Shown here: positions 26,202-35,192 of the stretch, piece by piece
Position numbering within the stretch: position 1 is the first letter of the stretch
Layout: the number at the start of each line of letters is the position of its first letter
From: Actinomycetospora lutea
GTDB taxonomy: Bacteria; Actinomycetota; Actinomycetes; Mycobacteriales; Pseudonocardiaceae
Length of the DNA: 64,000 nt
Assembly (NCBI RefSeq): GCF_028737205.1
Contig: NZ_JAQZAL010000015.1
Location: 62,001-126,000, forward strand
Direction: 5' to 3'
Translations under genes and position numbers: made by a program
Notes under the pieces: generated by a model
What the model was told of the DNA's origin: nothing
The model's input: the letters and a program-made list of their open reading frames with translations, nothing else
The model's database searches: none

Positions 26202-27641
26202 ATGCTCGACCGGTTCGGGGCGCTCGACTACGTCACCGCCCGCTGGGTGGTCCAACACCTCGTCGCGCTGGTGTACGTCCTCGCGTTCACGGTCGCACTC
26301 GCGCAGTTCCGCCCGCTGATCGGCGAGCGCGGGCTGACGCCCATCCCGCGGTTCCTCGCGCGGACGTCGTTCCGGCGCCACCCCAGCCTGTTCCACCTGC
26401 GCTACTCGGACACGCTCTTCCGCCTCGTCGCCGGCACGGGCCTCGTCCTCGCGGTGGCCGCCCTCGCCGGGGCCACCGACGTGCTCCCGCTCGGCGCGGG
26501 GATCGCGCTGTGGAGCCTGCTGTGGGTGCTGTACCTGTCGATCGTCACCGTCGGCCAGGTCTGGTACGGCTTCGGCTGGGAGTCGCTGCTGCTCGAGGCC
26601 GGGTTCCTCGTGACGTTCCTCGGGCCCGCCGACGTCGCGCCGCCCGCACCGATCCTGTGGCTGCTGGTCTGGCTGCTCTTCCGCGTCGAGTTCGGCGCCG
26701 GGCTGATCAAGATGCGCGGCGACCCCTGTTGGCGCGACCTCACCTGCCTCGACTACCACCACGAGACCCAGCCGCTGCCGAGCCCGACGAGCTGGTGGTT
26801 CCACCACCTGCCCCGCCCGCTGCACCGCGTCGAGGTCGTCGCCAACCACGTCACCCAGCTCGGCGTCCCCTTCCTGCTCTTCGCGCCGCAGCCGGTGGCG
26901 TCGATCGCCGCCGCGGTCGTCGTCGTCACCCAGGGCTGGCTGGTCAGCAGCGGCAACTTCGCCTGGCTGAACCTCCTGACGATCTCGCTGGCGTTCGCGG
27001 CCGTGGACGACTCCTGGTGGCGGCTCCCGCTCCCGGCACCCGGCCCGATCCCGACGTGGTTCGCCGTCGTCGTCCTCGCGGTGACGCTGCTGATGCTCGC
27101 GCTGTCGGTGTGGCCGGTGCTCAACATGGCCAGCGGACGCCAGCTGATGAACGCCGGGATCACGCCCGTGCACCTGGGCAACAGCTACGGCGCGTTCGGC
27201 TCGGTGACCCGCGAGCGCGAGGAGGTGGTGCTCGAGGGCACCGACGACCCCGCGGGCGGCGACTCCCCCGACACCGTCGTCTGGCGCGAGTACGACTTCC
27301 GCGCCAAGCCCGGGGACCCGTACCGCCGCCCGCCCCAGGTCGCGCCCTACCACCGGCGTCTCGACTGGCTGATGTGGTTCGCGCCGCTCGCCCCCCGGAT
27401 GGCCCGCTCCTGGCTGCCGGCGCTGCTCGACCGCCTGCTCGCGGCCGACGCGCCGACCCTGCGCCTCCTGCGTCGCGACCCGTTCCAGGGCGAGCGCCCG
27501 GCGTGGGTCCGCGCGCGGCTGTACCGCTACCGGTTCACCACCCGCGCGGAGCGCCGCGAGACCGGGGCGTGGTGGCACCGCGAGCTGATCGGCGACTACC
27601 TGCCGGCGAGAACCCTGCCGCGGGAGTCCGCGGCGCCGTAG
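26202..27641 (+). CDS. Lipase maturation factor family membrane protein
   Basis: 479 residues; ATG with GGAGGGAGG upstream. It matches the LMF1/DUF1222 family: about five to six membrane helices in the first 300 residues, the conserved FGWESLLLEAGF and FRVEFGAGLIKMRGD stretches, CLDYHHETQPLP, and a soluble C-terminal part with REYDFRAKPGDP and a Trp-rich RLDWLMWFAPL. In vertebrates LMF1 helps lipases fold; the bacterial role is not established. The last 46 nt overlap the 3' end of the convergent flavoprotein gene. Confidence 0.88.
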   Translation: MLDRFGALDYVTARWVVQHLVALVYVLAFTVALAQFRPLIGERGLTPIPRFLARTSFRRHPSLFHLRYSDTLFRLVAGTGLVLAVAALAGATDVLPLGAGIALWSLLWVLYLSIVTVGQVWYGFGWESLLLEAGFLVTFLGPADVAPPAPILWLLVWLLFRVEFGAGLIKMRGDPCWRDLTCLDYHHETQPLPSPTSWWFHHLPRPLHRVEVVANHVTQLGVPFLLFAPQPVASIAAAVVVVTQGWLVSSGNFAWLNLLTISLAFAAVDDSWWRLPLPAPGPIPTWFAVVVLAVTLLMLALSVWPVLNMASGRQLMNAGITPVHLGNSYGAFGSVTREREEVVLEGTDDPAGGDSPDTVVWREYDFRAKPGDPYRRPPQVAPYHRRLDWLMWFAPLAPRMARSWLPALLDRLLAADAPTLRLLRRDPFQGERPAWVRARLYRYRFTTRAERRETGAWWHRELIGDYLPARTLPRESAAP

Positions 27642-29248
27642 ACGAGGCGCTGACCGGCGCGGATGCCGGCGGCGTAGACCCGCCCGAGACGCCCGGCGCG
27701 CGCCAGCGCCGCCCGTGCCGCGTTCGCCCCGGGCGCGCCGTGCACCGCGCCGGCCGGGTGCGCCGTGGCGCCGGCGAGGAAGAGCCCGTCGACGGGGGTG
27801 TCGGGACGGCCGAGGCCCGGCGTCGGGCGGAACACCAGCATCTGGTGGATCTGCGCGGTCCCGGCCATGAGCGCGCCGCGCACGAGCGACGGGTTGCGGG
27901 CCTGGAGGTCGCCGGGGCCGGACACGACGCGGGCGACGACGCTCTCGCCGAAGCCCGGCGCGTGGCGCTCGATGACCGCGGTCATGCGGCGCACCTGCTC
28001 GTCGACCTCCGCGTCGGTCAGCGCGCGGAAGTGCGGCAGGTGCGTGTACGCCCAGACCGACTCGGTGCCCGGCGGCGAGCGCAGCGGGTCGGACAGCGTC
28101 ATCTGCCCGAGCAGCATGAAGGGGTTCGCGGGCATCCGGCCGGTGGCGAGGTCGGCGCCGAAGTCGACGAGCCCGGCGACGTCGCCGCCGAGGTGGACCG
28201 TGCCCGCCTCCCGGGCCTCCGGCGCCGTCCACGGGATCGGCGACGACAGCGCCCAGTCGACCTTGAGGATGGCGTCGTCGAACTGGAAGCGGGCGAGGTC
28301 GTCGACGAGCCGGGCGGGCAGGTGCTCGTGCCCGACGAGGTCGCTGAGCAGCGTCGGCGCGGGCACGTCGGCGAGCACCGCCCGCCGGGCGCGCACGAGC
28401 CCGCCCGCGGCGTCGACCACCCCGACGGCCCGGCCGTCCTCCACCAGGACGCGGGTCACGGGACGGTGGCAGGCGACGGTCCCGCCGCGGTCGGCCAGGC
28501 GCGCCACGAGCGCGTCGGTGATCGACCGCGCGCCGCCCGCGGGCACCGGGAACCCGACGTCCTGGGCGAGCATCGAGAGCAGCCAGCCGAACGCGGTGCT
28601 CGCGGTCTGGGTGACGGCGAGGTCGGTGTGCAGGGCGTTGCCGGCGACGAGCACCCGCGCGCCCTCGCCGCGGAACTCCTCCTCGCCGAACCGCGTCGCC
28701 GGCAGCAGCATCCGCCGCGCCAGGCGCAGCGCGTCCGGCCCGCCGAGCGTGCGCAGCACCCGCGTCGCGTCGCGCACCGGCGGGAACGGCCCGAGGAACG
28801 CGGCCATGAGGGGGTCGCGCAGCCGCTGCCACTCGTCGGCCAGCCGGCGCCAGGCGTCGCCGTCCCCGGTCGCGAAGCGGTCCAGCGACGCGGCGGTGAC
28901 GTCGAGGTCGCGGGAGATCAGCACGCCGCGGTCGTCGGGCAGCACGTGGGCCAGCGCGGCCGGGGCGTGGCGCCAGGCGAGGCCGTAGGCGTCGAGGCCC
29001 AGGCCCTGCAGCACCGGCGACACGTAACCCATCGGGTGGAAGGCGCTGCCCAGGTCGCTGCGCCACCCGGGTGCGGTGATCTCCTCGGTGCGCACCGCCC
29101 CGCCCGGCGCGTCGGACGCCTCGAGCACGCGGACCGACCAGCCGCGGTCAGCCAGCAGGTTCGCCGCCACGAGGCCGTTGTGCCCGGCGCCGACGACGAC
29201 GGCGTCGACGGTCTCGGTGGCGGTGGTCAGCGTGTCGGCTCCGGTCAC
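27596..29248 (-). CDS. Phytoene-desaturase-like FAD-dependent oxidoreductase
   Basis: 550 residues from the GTG at 29248. The N-terminus carries the dinucleotide-binding signature VVVGAGHNGLVAANLLADRG and GGAVRTEE. The C-terminus has FLAGATAHPAGAVHGAPGANA, the second FAD contact of the carotenoid-desaturase/PYROXD2-like amine-oxidase superfamily. There is no carotenoid gene nearby, so a generic NAD(P)/FAD oxidoreductase is the safest call. It converges on the LMF gene with a 46-nt coding overlap. Confidence 0.85.
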   Translation of the reverse strand: MTGADTLTTATETVDAVVVGAGHNGLVAANLLADRGWSVRVLEASDAPGGAVRTEEITAPGWRSDLGSAFHPMGYVSPVLQGLGLDAYGLAWRHAPAALAHVLPDDRGVLISRDLDVTAASLDRFATGDGDAWRRLADEWQRLRDPLMAAFLGPFPPVRDATRVLRTLGGPDALRLARRMLLPATRFGEEEFRGEGARVLVAGNALHTDLAVTQTASTAFGWLLSMLAQDVGFPVPAGGARSITDALVARLADRGGTVACHRPVTRVLVEDGRAVGVVDAAGGLVRARRAVLADVPAPTLLSDLVGHEHLPARLVDDLARFQFDDAILKVDWALSSPIPWTAPEAREAGTVHLGGDVAGLVDFGADLATGRMPANPFMLLGQMTLSDPLRSPPGTESVWAYTHLPHFRALTDAEVDEQVRRMTAVIERHAPGFGESVVARVVSGPGDLQARNPSLVRGALMAGTAQIHQMLVFRPTPGLGRPDTPVDGLFLAGATAHPAGAVHGAPGANAARAALARAGRLGRVYAAGIRAGQRLVYGAADSRGRVLAGR

Positions 29249-29603
29249 GGTGCCCAGGGTCCCCGCCCGACGGCGGTCGATGCGAACCGAGGGGCCACGA
29301 CGGTCCGGAGAGAGGACGCCTACCCGACGATCCCGGTGACGGCCGCCGCGACCGGACCAGGACGCCGTGTTCCAGCTCGTCATGGACGTCGCCGGCGGGG
29401 CCCTCGACGACGTCGGTGAGATCGCCGCGCGGATCGGAGCACTTCTCTGACGAGAGCACCCCAGCTCCGGCGCGCGGCCTCGATCTCCCACCGGCCGGGC
29501 GCCCAGCACCGTGCGGGTCGTTCGTTCCGCGGACAGGGCAATCATCAGCACCGAGTGGTCCACCCCCTCCCGCCGAGCCCGCGGAACCCGGAGAATCCGG
29601 GCC
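29249..29603. other. Intergenic region with one doubtful 27-codon open frame
   Basis: 355 nt between two divergent genes. The only protein-like stretch is a GTG-started frame at 29367-29450 on the plus strand with a regular helical pattern (VFQLVMDVAGGALDDVGEIA onward) and AGGA five bases upstream. It could be a small protein or the tail of a decayed gene. The aminotransferase ribosome-binding site GGAGA is near 29590. Nothing else is recognisable. Confidence 0.3.
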
Positions 29604-30887
29604 ATGAGCACCCGCCTGTGGCATCCGTTCTCCGACATGGCGGCCGTGGACGGCCACGAGTTCGTCGTCGACCGGGGGGAGGGCGCCTACGTCTACGACG
29701 AGGCCGGGCGCGCGTACCTCGACGGTTGTGCGAGCCTCTGGTACTGCAACGTCGGCCACGGTCGCCGCGAGATCGTCGAGGCCGCGATGGCCCAGATGAC
29801 GAAGCTCGAGGCGTACTCGTGCTTCGCCGACATCGCCAACCGCCCCGCCCTGGAGCTGGCCGACCGCCTGGCCGCCCTCGCCCCCGTCGACGACGGGCGG
29901 GTCTTCTTCGGCTCCGGCGGCGCCGACGGCATCGACACCGCCGTCAAGCTCGCCCGCAGCTACTGGCAGGCGCGCGGCGAGAACCAGCGCGTCCACGTCA
30001 TCTCGCGCGAGACCGGCTACCACGGCACCCACGGCTACGGGACCTCGATCACCGGCATCCCGCCGAACCGCGAGGGCTGGGGGGTGCTCGCGGGCGAGAA
30101 CACGGTCGCCCCGCTGCACGACCTCGACGGCGTGGAGAAGGCCTTCGCCGAGGTCGGGCCGGAGCGGATCGCGGCGTTCGTCATCGAGCCGGTGACGGGG
30201 GCCGGCGGCGTGCACCTGCCCGTCGACGGCTACATCGAGGGCGTCGCGGAGCTGTGCCGGCGCCACGGCGTGCTGCTCGTGATCGACGCGGTGATCTGCG
30301 CCTTCGGGCGGCTCGGCACGTGGTTCGGCATTGAGCGCTTCGACGTGCGCCCCGACATGGTCGTCTTCGCCAAGGGCGTCACCAGCGGCTACCTCCCGCT
30401 CGGCGGCGTGATCGTCTCGGGCGAGGTCGCCGCGCCGTGGTGGACCACCCCGGGCGAGCGCACGCTGCGCCACGGCCCGACCTACTCGGGGCACCCGACG
30501 GCCTGCGCGGCGGGCCTCGCGACCCTCGACATCTACGAGGGCGAGGGCCTCATCGAGCGGGGGCGCGAGCTGGAGATGCCGCTGTTCGAGGCGCTCGCGC
30601 CGCTGACGTCCCACCCGTACGTGCACGAGGTGCGCGCCGGGTTCGGCTTCCTCGCCGCGGTGGAGCTCGAGCAGGATGTCCTCGACGGGGTCACCGACGC
30701 GCCCAACGTCCTGTTGCGGGCGGTGCGGAAGGCGGGCGTGCTCGTCCGCGGGCTCGGCAAGGGTGTCGCCGTGTCGCCGCCGCTGATCGTCGGGCAGGAG
30801 GACATCGACCTGCTCGCGCAGGCGATCCGCGCCGGGCTCGACGACCTGCCCGTCGAGACCCCGGTGCCGGCCGCCCCGGGCGCCTGA
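29604..30887 (+). CDS. Class III PLP-dependent aminotransferase
   Basis: 427 residues, ATG at 29604 with GGAGA upstream. It is a class III (omega-amino acid) transaminase: YHGTHGYGTSITG, the cofactor Asp in LLVIDAVICAFGRLG (the residue after Asp is usually Glu but is Ala here), and the PLP lysine in FAKGVTSGYLPLGG. It transfers amino groups between an amine or omega-amino acid and a 2-oxoacid. pxpA starts 10 nt after its stop, so they form an operon. Together with the pxp and biotin enzymes on the other strand, a role in lactam or omega-amino-acid breakdown is possible. Confidence 0.92.
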   Translation: MSTRLWHPFSDMAAVDGHEFVVDRGEGAYVYDEAGRAYLDGCASLWYCNVGHGRREIVEAAMAQMTKLEAYSCFADIANRPALELADRLAALAPVDDGRVFFGSGGADGIDTAVKLARSYWQARGENQRVHVISRETGYHGTHGYGTSITGIPPNREGWGVLAGENTVAPLHDLDGVEKAFAEVGPERIAAFVIEPVTGAGGVHLPVDGYIEGVAELCRRHGVLLVIDAVICAFGRLGTWFGIERFDVRPDMVVFAKGVTSGYLPLGGVIVSGEVAAPWWTTPGERTLRHGPTYSGHPTACAAGLATLDIYEGEGLIERGRELEMPLFEALAPLTSHPYVHEVRAGFGFLAAVELEQDVLDGVTDAPNVLLRAVRKAGVLVRGLGKGVAVSPPLIVGQEDIDLLAQAIRAGLDDLPVETPVPAAPGA

Positions 30888-30897
30888 GGAGGAGATC

Positions 30898-31662
30898 ATG
30901 AAGACGCGAGTCGACCTCAACGCCGACGCCGGCGAGAGCCTCGGACGCTGGAAGCTCGGGCACGACAGCGAGCTGATGGCCCACGTGACCTCGGTGAACG
31001 TCGCCTGTGGCTACCACGCGAGCGATCCGGTGACCATGCGCGACTCGGTGCGCACGGCCGTGGCGACCGGCACCGCGATCGGCTCCCACCCCGGGCTGCC
31101 CGACCTCGTCGGCTTCGGGCGCCGGCGGATGGCGCTGCGTCCCGACGAGGCCGCGCAGCTCGTGCTGTACCAGACCGGCGCGCTGCAGGCGACGGCCCGC
31201 GCGGAGGGCGCGGAGGTCGTGCACGTCAAGCCGCACGGCGCGCTCTACGGCATGGCGCTGACCGACCCGGACATCACCTCGGCGATCACCGAGGCCGTCC
31301 TGCGCCTCGACCCCGGCCTGCTGATCTTCTGGCTGGCCGGGCCGACCGCGGAGCTCGCCCGCTCGCTGGGCGCGACGGTCGCCCGCGAGGGATTCGCCGA
31401 CCTCGAGTACACCGATGAGGGCCACATCATCGTCGAGCCCGAGCCCAAGGCGAAGGACCCGGACGCCGTCGCGCAGCAGGCCGTCGACCTGCTCGAGGGG
31501 CACGTGACGTCGACGTCCGGGAAGCGCCTCGACGTCGAGGTCGACACCATCTGCCTGCACGGCGACCGGCCCAACGCGGTCGAGATCGGCGAGACGCTGG
31601 TGCGCCGTCTCGACGGCCTGGGCGTCGAGCGGGTCCCGGCGGTTCAGCTGCTGCGGGGCTGA
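30898..31662 (+). CDS. pxpA: 5-oxoprolinase subunit A (LamB/YcsF family)
   Basis: 254 residues with a strong ribosome-binding site (GAGGAGGAG). It starts with VDLNADAGES, the family signature (normally DLNxDxGE), followed by NVACGYHASDP, HPGLPD and VKPHGALY. PxpA works with PxpB and PxpC to open 5-oxoproline to glutamate using ATP. In this window pxpB and pxpC are about 4.5-5 kb away on the other strand in a separate operon. The last 19 nt overlap the end of the convergent luciferase-like gene. Confidence 0.95.
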   Translation: MKTRVDLNADAGESLGRWKLGHDSELMAHVTSVNVACGYHASDPVTMRDSVRTAVATGTAIGSHPGLPDLVGFGRRRMALRPDEAAQLVLYQTGALQATARAEGAEVVHVKPHGALYGMALTDPDITSAITEAVLRLDPGLLIFWLAGPTAELARSLGATVAREGFADLEYTDEGHIIVEPEPKAKDPDAVAQQAVDLLEGHVTSTSGKRLDVEVDTICLHGDRPNAVEIGETLVRRLDGLGVERVPAVQLLRG

Positions 31663-32633
31663 GGGCGCAGCGCCTCCAGCATGTGGTCGAGCTCGTCGAC
31701 GGGGCGCCCCGGCGGCAGCACGATCGCGGGCTCCTCGGCGCCGGCGGCCCGCCAGCGCTCCAGCGCGGCCCGTCCCTGCGCGGCGTCGCCGTGGACCGTG
31801 AGCTCGTCGAGGAGCACGTCCGCGCCCGCCGGGACCTCGGTCGTGCGCCCCGTCGGGTTGGCGCCCACGACCGCGTCGACGGCCTCGCCGAGCCCGTGGG
31901 CGCGCACCGTCGCCGGGTACAGCGGGCCCATCGACGTCAGGTAGAACGCCACCCACCAGGACGCCGTCGCCCGGGCGAGGTCCGGGTCGTCGGCCACCGC
32001 TGCGGGGACGGCGGGGCACACGACGGGGACGTCCTCGCGGCCGGCGTGCGCCGCGCCCTCCCGCAGGCCGTCCCGGAGGCGCCCGAGGCCCGACACCGGC
32101 ACGAAGAACGGGTCCCACCCGTCGGCGAGCGCGCCGGCCCGCCGGATCGAGCGGGGTCCGAGGGCGGCGAGGTGCAGGGCCACGCGCGGGCACGGCGGGA
32201 CGCCCAGGCGCAGGCCCTTCGCGCCCGTCGTCGGTTCGAGGCGCTCGCCGCGCAGCAGTCGGCGGACCTGCACCGTGACGGCCGCGAGGTGCTCCACCGG
32301 CCGGTCGAACGGGACGTCGTGGAGGCCCTCGGCGAGCGCCGGGCTCCCCGCGCCCAGCCCGAGCCGGAAGCGCCCGCCCGAGACCGCGTCCAGGCTCGCC
32401 GCGAGCATCGCGATCGTGCCGGCGCTGCGGCCCCACGTGTTCATCACGCCGACGCCGAGACCGATGCGCTCCGTCGCCCCGGCCACCTCGGCGAGCAGGA
32501 CGCCGACGTCCCACCCCCACGCCTCGGCGACCGAGAAGGTGGCGTAGCCCAGCTCCTCGGCGCGCTGCGCCAGGTGCACGACAACCTCGCGGCGGGTCTC
32601 CATCGGCGTCAGGCCGACCCCGAGCCCGCTCAC
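31644..32633 (-). CDS. Luciferase-like (LLM-class, F420-type) oxidoreductase
   Basis: 329 residues, GTG start at 32633. It has the bacterial-luciferase TIM barrel: AEELGYATFSVAEAWGWD, then ERIGLGVGVMNTWGRSAGTIAMLAASLD and GGRFRLGLGAGSP, the order seen in F420-dependent reductases and flavin monooxygenases. The cofactor is F420 or FMN; sequence alone does not decide. The start codon overlaps, as GTGA, the stop of a 17-codon frame upstream. Its 3' end overlaps pxpA. Confidence 0.85.
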   Translation of the reverse strand: MSGLGVGLTPMETRREVVVHLAQRAEELGYATFSVAEAWGWDVGVLLAEVAGATERIGLGVGVMNTWGRSAGTIAMLAASLDAVSGGRFRLGLGAGSPALAEGLHDVPFDRPVEHLAAVTVQVRRLLRGERLEPTTGAKGLRLGVPPCPRVALHLAALGPRSIRRAGALADGWDPFFVPVSGLGRLRDGLREGAAHAGREDVPVVCPAVPAAVADDPDLARATASWWVAFYLTSMGPLYPATVRAHGLGEAVDAVVGANPTGRTTEVPAGADVLLDELTVHGDAAQGRAALERWRAAGAEEPAIVLPPGRPVDELDHMLEALRPQPRSS

Positions 32634-32683
32634 GACGCCGCCGGGAACGACGTGACGACCGGGTCGACGAGGTCCGTGCCCAT
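32630..32683 (-). CDS. Possible 17-residue leader frame before the luciferase-like gene
   Basis: ATG at 32683, sequence MGTDLVDPVVTSFPAAS, stop overlapping the downstream GTG by TGA/GTGA. No clear ribosome-binding site is seen, so it would be leaderless. It may be a translational-coupling leader or chance. There is no stretch of a single amino acid that would suggest attenuation. Confidence 0.25.
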   Translation of the reverse strand: MGTDLVDPVVTSFPAAS

Positions 32684-32733
32684 CCCGACGACGCTAGCGT
32701 GACCCACGTCACCGAGGAACCTCCGGAGGAGCC

Positions 32734-33591
32734 GTGGCCGCCCACGACACGCCCCAGCCCGACGCGCCGGCGATCTCGCTGCACGACTTCACCGACATCG
32801 ACCACTCCGCCGAGTCGACCTACGAGGCGGCGCTCGTGGCGTTCGACGCGCTGCCGCTGCTGCAGGAGCTCAAGGTCCTCGCGCGCGAGCGCACCGGGAC
32901 CGCGCCGGGTCGCCGCGTCCTGGACGTCGGCTGCGGCTTCGGCCTCGAGACGCTCCGGCTGGCCCGGCTCGTGGCGCCGGGCGGCGCCGTGACCGGGATC
33001 GACCTGTCGGCCGACTTCATCGCGGAGGCCCGCCGCCGCGCCACCGCGGCCGGCCTCGACGTCGACTTCCTCCCGGGCGACGCGCAGCAGCTGCCGTTCC
33101 CCGACGACGCCTTCGACGTCACCCGCGCCGAGCGCGTGCTCATCTACCTCGACGCGCCCGACCGCGCGCTCGCCGAGCTCGTCCGCGTGACCCGTCCCGG
33201 CGGGCGGATCGCGATCATCGAGCCCGACTTCGACACCAACACCGTCAACGTCCCCGACGCCGCGCTGGTCCGCGCCGTGCTCGCCCACGAGGCCGACAAC
33301 GCCGTCGTCAACCCGCGCCTGGTGCGCGACCTGCGCGGCGAGCTGCTCGACCTCGGGTTCACCGACGTCGAGGTCGAGAGCCGCATGGTGATCTTCTCCC
33401 CGGACCTCGCCGCCCAGTACTTCGCCGGCATCGGCGAGGCCGCGGCCACTGCGGGCGCGATCGCCGCGGACGACGGCCGGCGCTGGACGGCCACCGTCGA
33501 CGCCCTGCACCGCGACGACCGGCTCTTCGGCGCGATCGGCTACTACCTGTTCACCGCGACCGTTCCGCCAACCAGCTCTCCAGCGTCGTGA
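32734..33591 (+). CDS. Class I SAM-dependent methyltransferase
   Basis: 285 residues, GTG start with GGAGGAG three bases away. Motif I is VLDVGCGFGLET, followed by GIDLSADFI (acidic loop), FDVTRAERVLIYLD (motif IV region) and VTRPGGRIAIIEPD. This is a small-molecule methyltransferase of the UbiE/Methyltransf_11 type. The substrate is unknown. It is divergent from the luciferase-like gene (100 nt between starts), and its last 41 nt overlap the 3' end of accC. Confidence 0.88.
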   Translation: MAAHDTPQPDAPAISLHDFTDIDHSAESTYEAALVAFDALPLLQELKVLARERTGTAPGRRVLDVGCGFGLETLRLARLVAPGGAVTGIDLSADFIAEARRRATAAGLDVDFLPGDAQQLPFPDDAFDVTRAERVLIYLDAPDRALAELVRVTRPGGRIAIIEPDFDTNTVNVPDAALVRAVLAHEADNAVVNPRLVRDLRGELLDLGFTDVEVESRMVIFSPDLAAQYFAGIGEAAATAGAIAADDGRRWTATVDALHRDDRLFGAIGYYLFTATVPPTSSPAS

Positions 33592-34942
33592 TGTCGTAGG
33601 TCCCGTCGACCACGGCCGGTTCGTCGAGCAGGCGGCGGTGCAGGCCGATGGTGGTCGGCAGGCCGTCGACGCGGTACTCCGCGAGGGCCCGGCGCCCGCG
33701 CGCCAGGGCCTGCTCGCGCGTCGGCGCCCATACCGCGAGCTTGGCGACGAGCGAGTCGTAGAACGGCGGCACCGCGTCGCCGGCCATGAGCGCGGTGTCC
33801 ACGCGCACGCCCGGCCCGCCCGGCAGCTCGAGACCGGTGACCTCGCCCGGAGAGGGCAGGAAGTCCTGGTCGGGGTCCTCGGCGTTCACCCGGAACTCGA
33901 TCGACGCGCCACGGCAGACGATCTCGTCCTGGCTCACGGACAGCTCCGCGCCGCCGGCGATGCGCAGCTGCTCGGCGACGAGGTCGAGCCCCGTGACCCA
34001 CTCCGTGATCGGGTGCTCGACCTGGATGCGGGTGTTCATCTCGATGAAGAAGAACTCGTCCCCCTCCACGAGGAACTCCACCGTCCCCGCGCCGACGTAG
34101 CCCACCTCGCGGGTCAGCCGCACCGCCGCCTCGCACAGACCCTCGCGCACCGCCGGGGCCAGGCCCGGGGCCGGCGCCTCCTCGAGGATCTTCTGGCGCC
34201 GGCGCTGCAGCGAGCACTCCCGCTCCCAGCAGTGCACGACGTTGCCGTGGGTGTCGGCGAGGACCTGCACCTCGACGTGCTTGGGGCCCTGCAGCGCGCG
34301 CTCGACGTAGACCGCGTCCGACCCGAACGCCGACGAGGCCTCGCGCTGGGCCTCGACCACCACGGTGCGCAGCTCGTCGGCGGTCGCGGCCGGACGGATG
34401 CCCCGCCCGCCCCCGCCCGCCGACGCCTTGACCAGCACCGGGTAGCCGACCTCCTCGGCCGCGGCGACGGCGTCCTCGACGGATGCGACCTCGTCGCTGC
34501 CGGGCACGACCGGCACGTCCGCCGACCGCGCGAGCGCCCGGGCGGCGGCCTTGTCCCCCATCGTCGCGATCACCGACGACGGCGGGCCCACGAAGGTCAG
34601 CCCCGCCTCCTCGACCGCCGCCGCGAACGCGGGGCGCTCGGAGAGGAAGCCGTAGCCGGGGTGCACCGCGTCGACACCCGCCGAGCGTGCGGCCTTCAGC
34701 ACCGCGTCCCCGTTGAGATAGCTCTTCGACGCGGCCGACTTGCCGAGGTGCACCGCCTCGTCGGCCATCCGCACGTGCGCGGCCGACGCGTCGGCGTCGG
34801 AGTACACGGCGACCGCGCGGATGCCGAGCTCCCGGCACGCCCGCACCACGCGCAGGGCGATCTCGCCGCGGTTGGCGACGAGGACCGACCCCAGGCCCCC
34901 GCTCCCCGGACGGGGCGGCTCCGCTCCGCTTCGTGCCCTCAC
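33551..34942 (-). CDS. accC: Biotin carboxylase of a 5-oxoprolinase-linked operon
   Basis: 463 residues. VLVANRGEIALRV opens the biotin-carboxylase fold; ATP-grasp motifs follow (KASAGGGGRGIRP, VEVQVLAD, RRRQKILEEAPAP, EFFFIEMNTRIQVEHPITEWVTG). It carboxylates biotin on the adjacent carrier protein using ATP and bicarbonate. The GTG start overlaps the carrier gene stop (GTGA). The first 16 residues (RARSGAEPPRPGSGG) are outside the family core and come from repeat copy 3. No carboxyltransferase subunits of acetyl-CoA carboxylase are nearby; PxpB/PxpC-like proteins precede it instead. Confidence 0.93.
   Translation of the reverse strand: MRARSGAEPPRPGSGGLGSVLVANRGEIALRVVRACRELGIRAVAVYSDADASAAHVRMADEAVHLGKSAASKSYLNGDAVLKAARSAGVDAVHPGYGFLSERPAFAAAVEEAGLTFVGPPSSVIATMGDKAAARALARSADVPVVPGSDEVASVEDAVAAAEEVGYPVLVKASAGGGGRGIRPAATADELRTVVVEAQREASSAFGSDAVYVERALQGPKHVEVQVLADTHGNVVHCWERECSLQRRRQKILEEAPAPGLAPAVREGLCEAAVRLTREVGYVGAGTVEFLVEGDEFFFIEMNTRIQVEHPITEWVTGLDLVAEQLRIAGGAELSVSQDEIVCRGASIEFRVNAEDPDQDFLPSPGEVTGLELPGGPGVRVDTALMAGDAVPPFYDSLVAKLAVWAPTREQALARGRRALAEYRVDGLPTTIGLHRRLLDEPAVVDGTYDITTLESWLAERSR
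34914..34937. repeat. GCGGAGC-rich interspersed repeat, copy 3
   Basis: On the minus strand GGCACGAAGCGGAGCGGAG then CCGCC. It matches copy 4 (40473-40496) at 22 of 24 positions. It lies within the first codons of accC, upstream of the conserved core. Confidence 0.65.
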
Positions 34943-35181
34943 GTCTCCAGCTCGACCAGGTCCTGGCCGATCGTCACCTCGTCCTCGTTCTCGACGAGGA
35001 AGCGGCTGACGGTGCCTGCGGCGTCCGCCTTGACCTCGTGGAACGTCTTCATGACCTCCACGAGCCCCACCGTGTCGCCCTCGGACACCGACGCCCCCTC
35101 CGTCACGTACGGATCCGCGTCGGGCGAGGGCCGGTGGTAGAAGACGCCGGGCGTGCGCGACGTGATGGTGTGGCTGGCCAC
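34939..35181 (-). CDS. accB: Biotin carboxyl carrier protein (biotinyl domain only)
   Basis: 80 residues, GTG start seven bases after AGGAGG. It is a minimal biotinyl/lipoyl domain: GVFYHRPSPDADPYVTEG, then the attachment motif EVMKTFHEV with the biotin lysine (usually AMKM; here VMKT), then GTVSRFLVENEDEV. It lacks the N-terminal half of classical AccB. This short form is typical of carriers encoded with pxp genes. It lies between pxpC (11 nt) and accC (GTGA overlap). Confidence 0.9.
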   Translation of the reverse strand: MASHTITSRTPGVFYHRPSPDADPYVTEGASVSEGDTVGLVEVMKTFHEVKADAAGTVSRFLVENEDEVTIGQDLVELET

Positions 35182-35192
35182 GACATGACCTC

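Noticed and set aside
26202-27641. HTTM/vitamin-K-dependent carboxylase-like protein
   Set aside because: The conserved GAGLIKMRGDPCW and CLDYHHETQP segments fit the lipase maturation factor family better.
24842-29419. 1525-codon plus-strand open frame
   Set aside because: Same cause: a shadow of the E1, LMF and flavoprotein genes, with biased composition and no known motifs.
29367-29450. 27-codon GTG frame with helical pattern
   Set aside because: Too short and without a family match. It could be a decayed tail; kept only as part of the intergenic entry.
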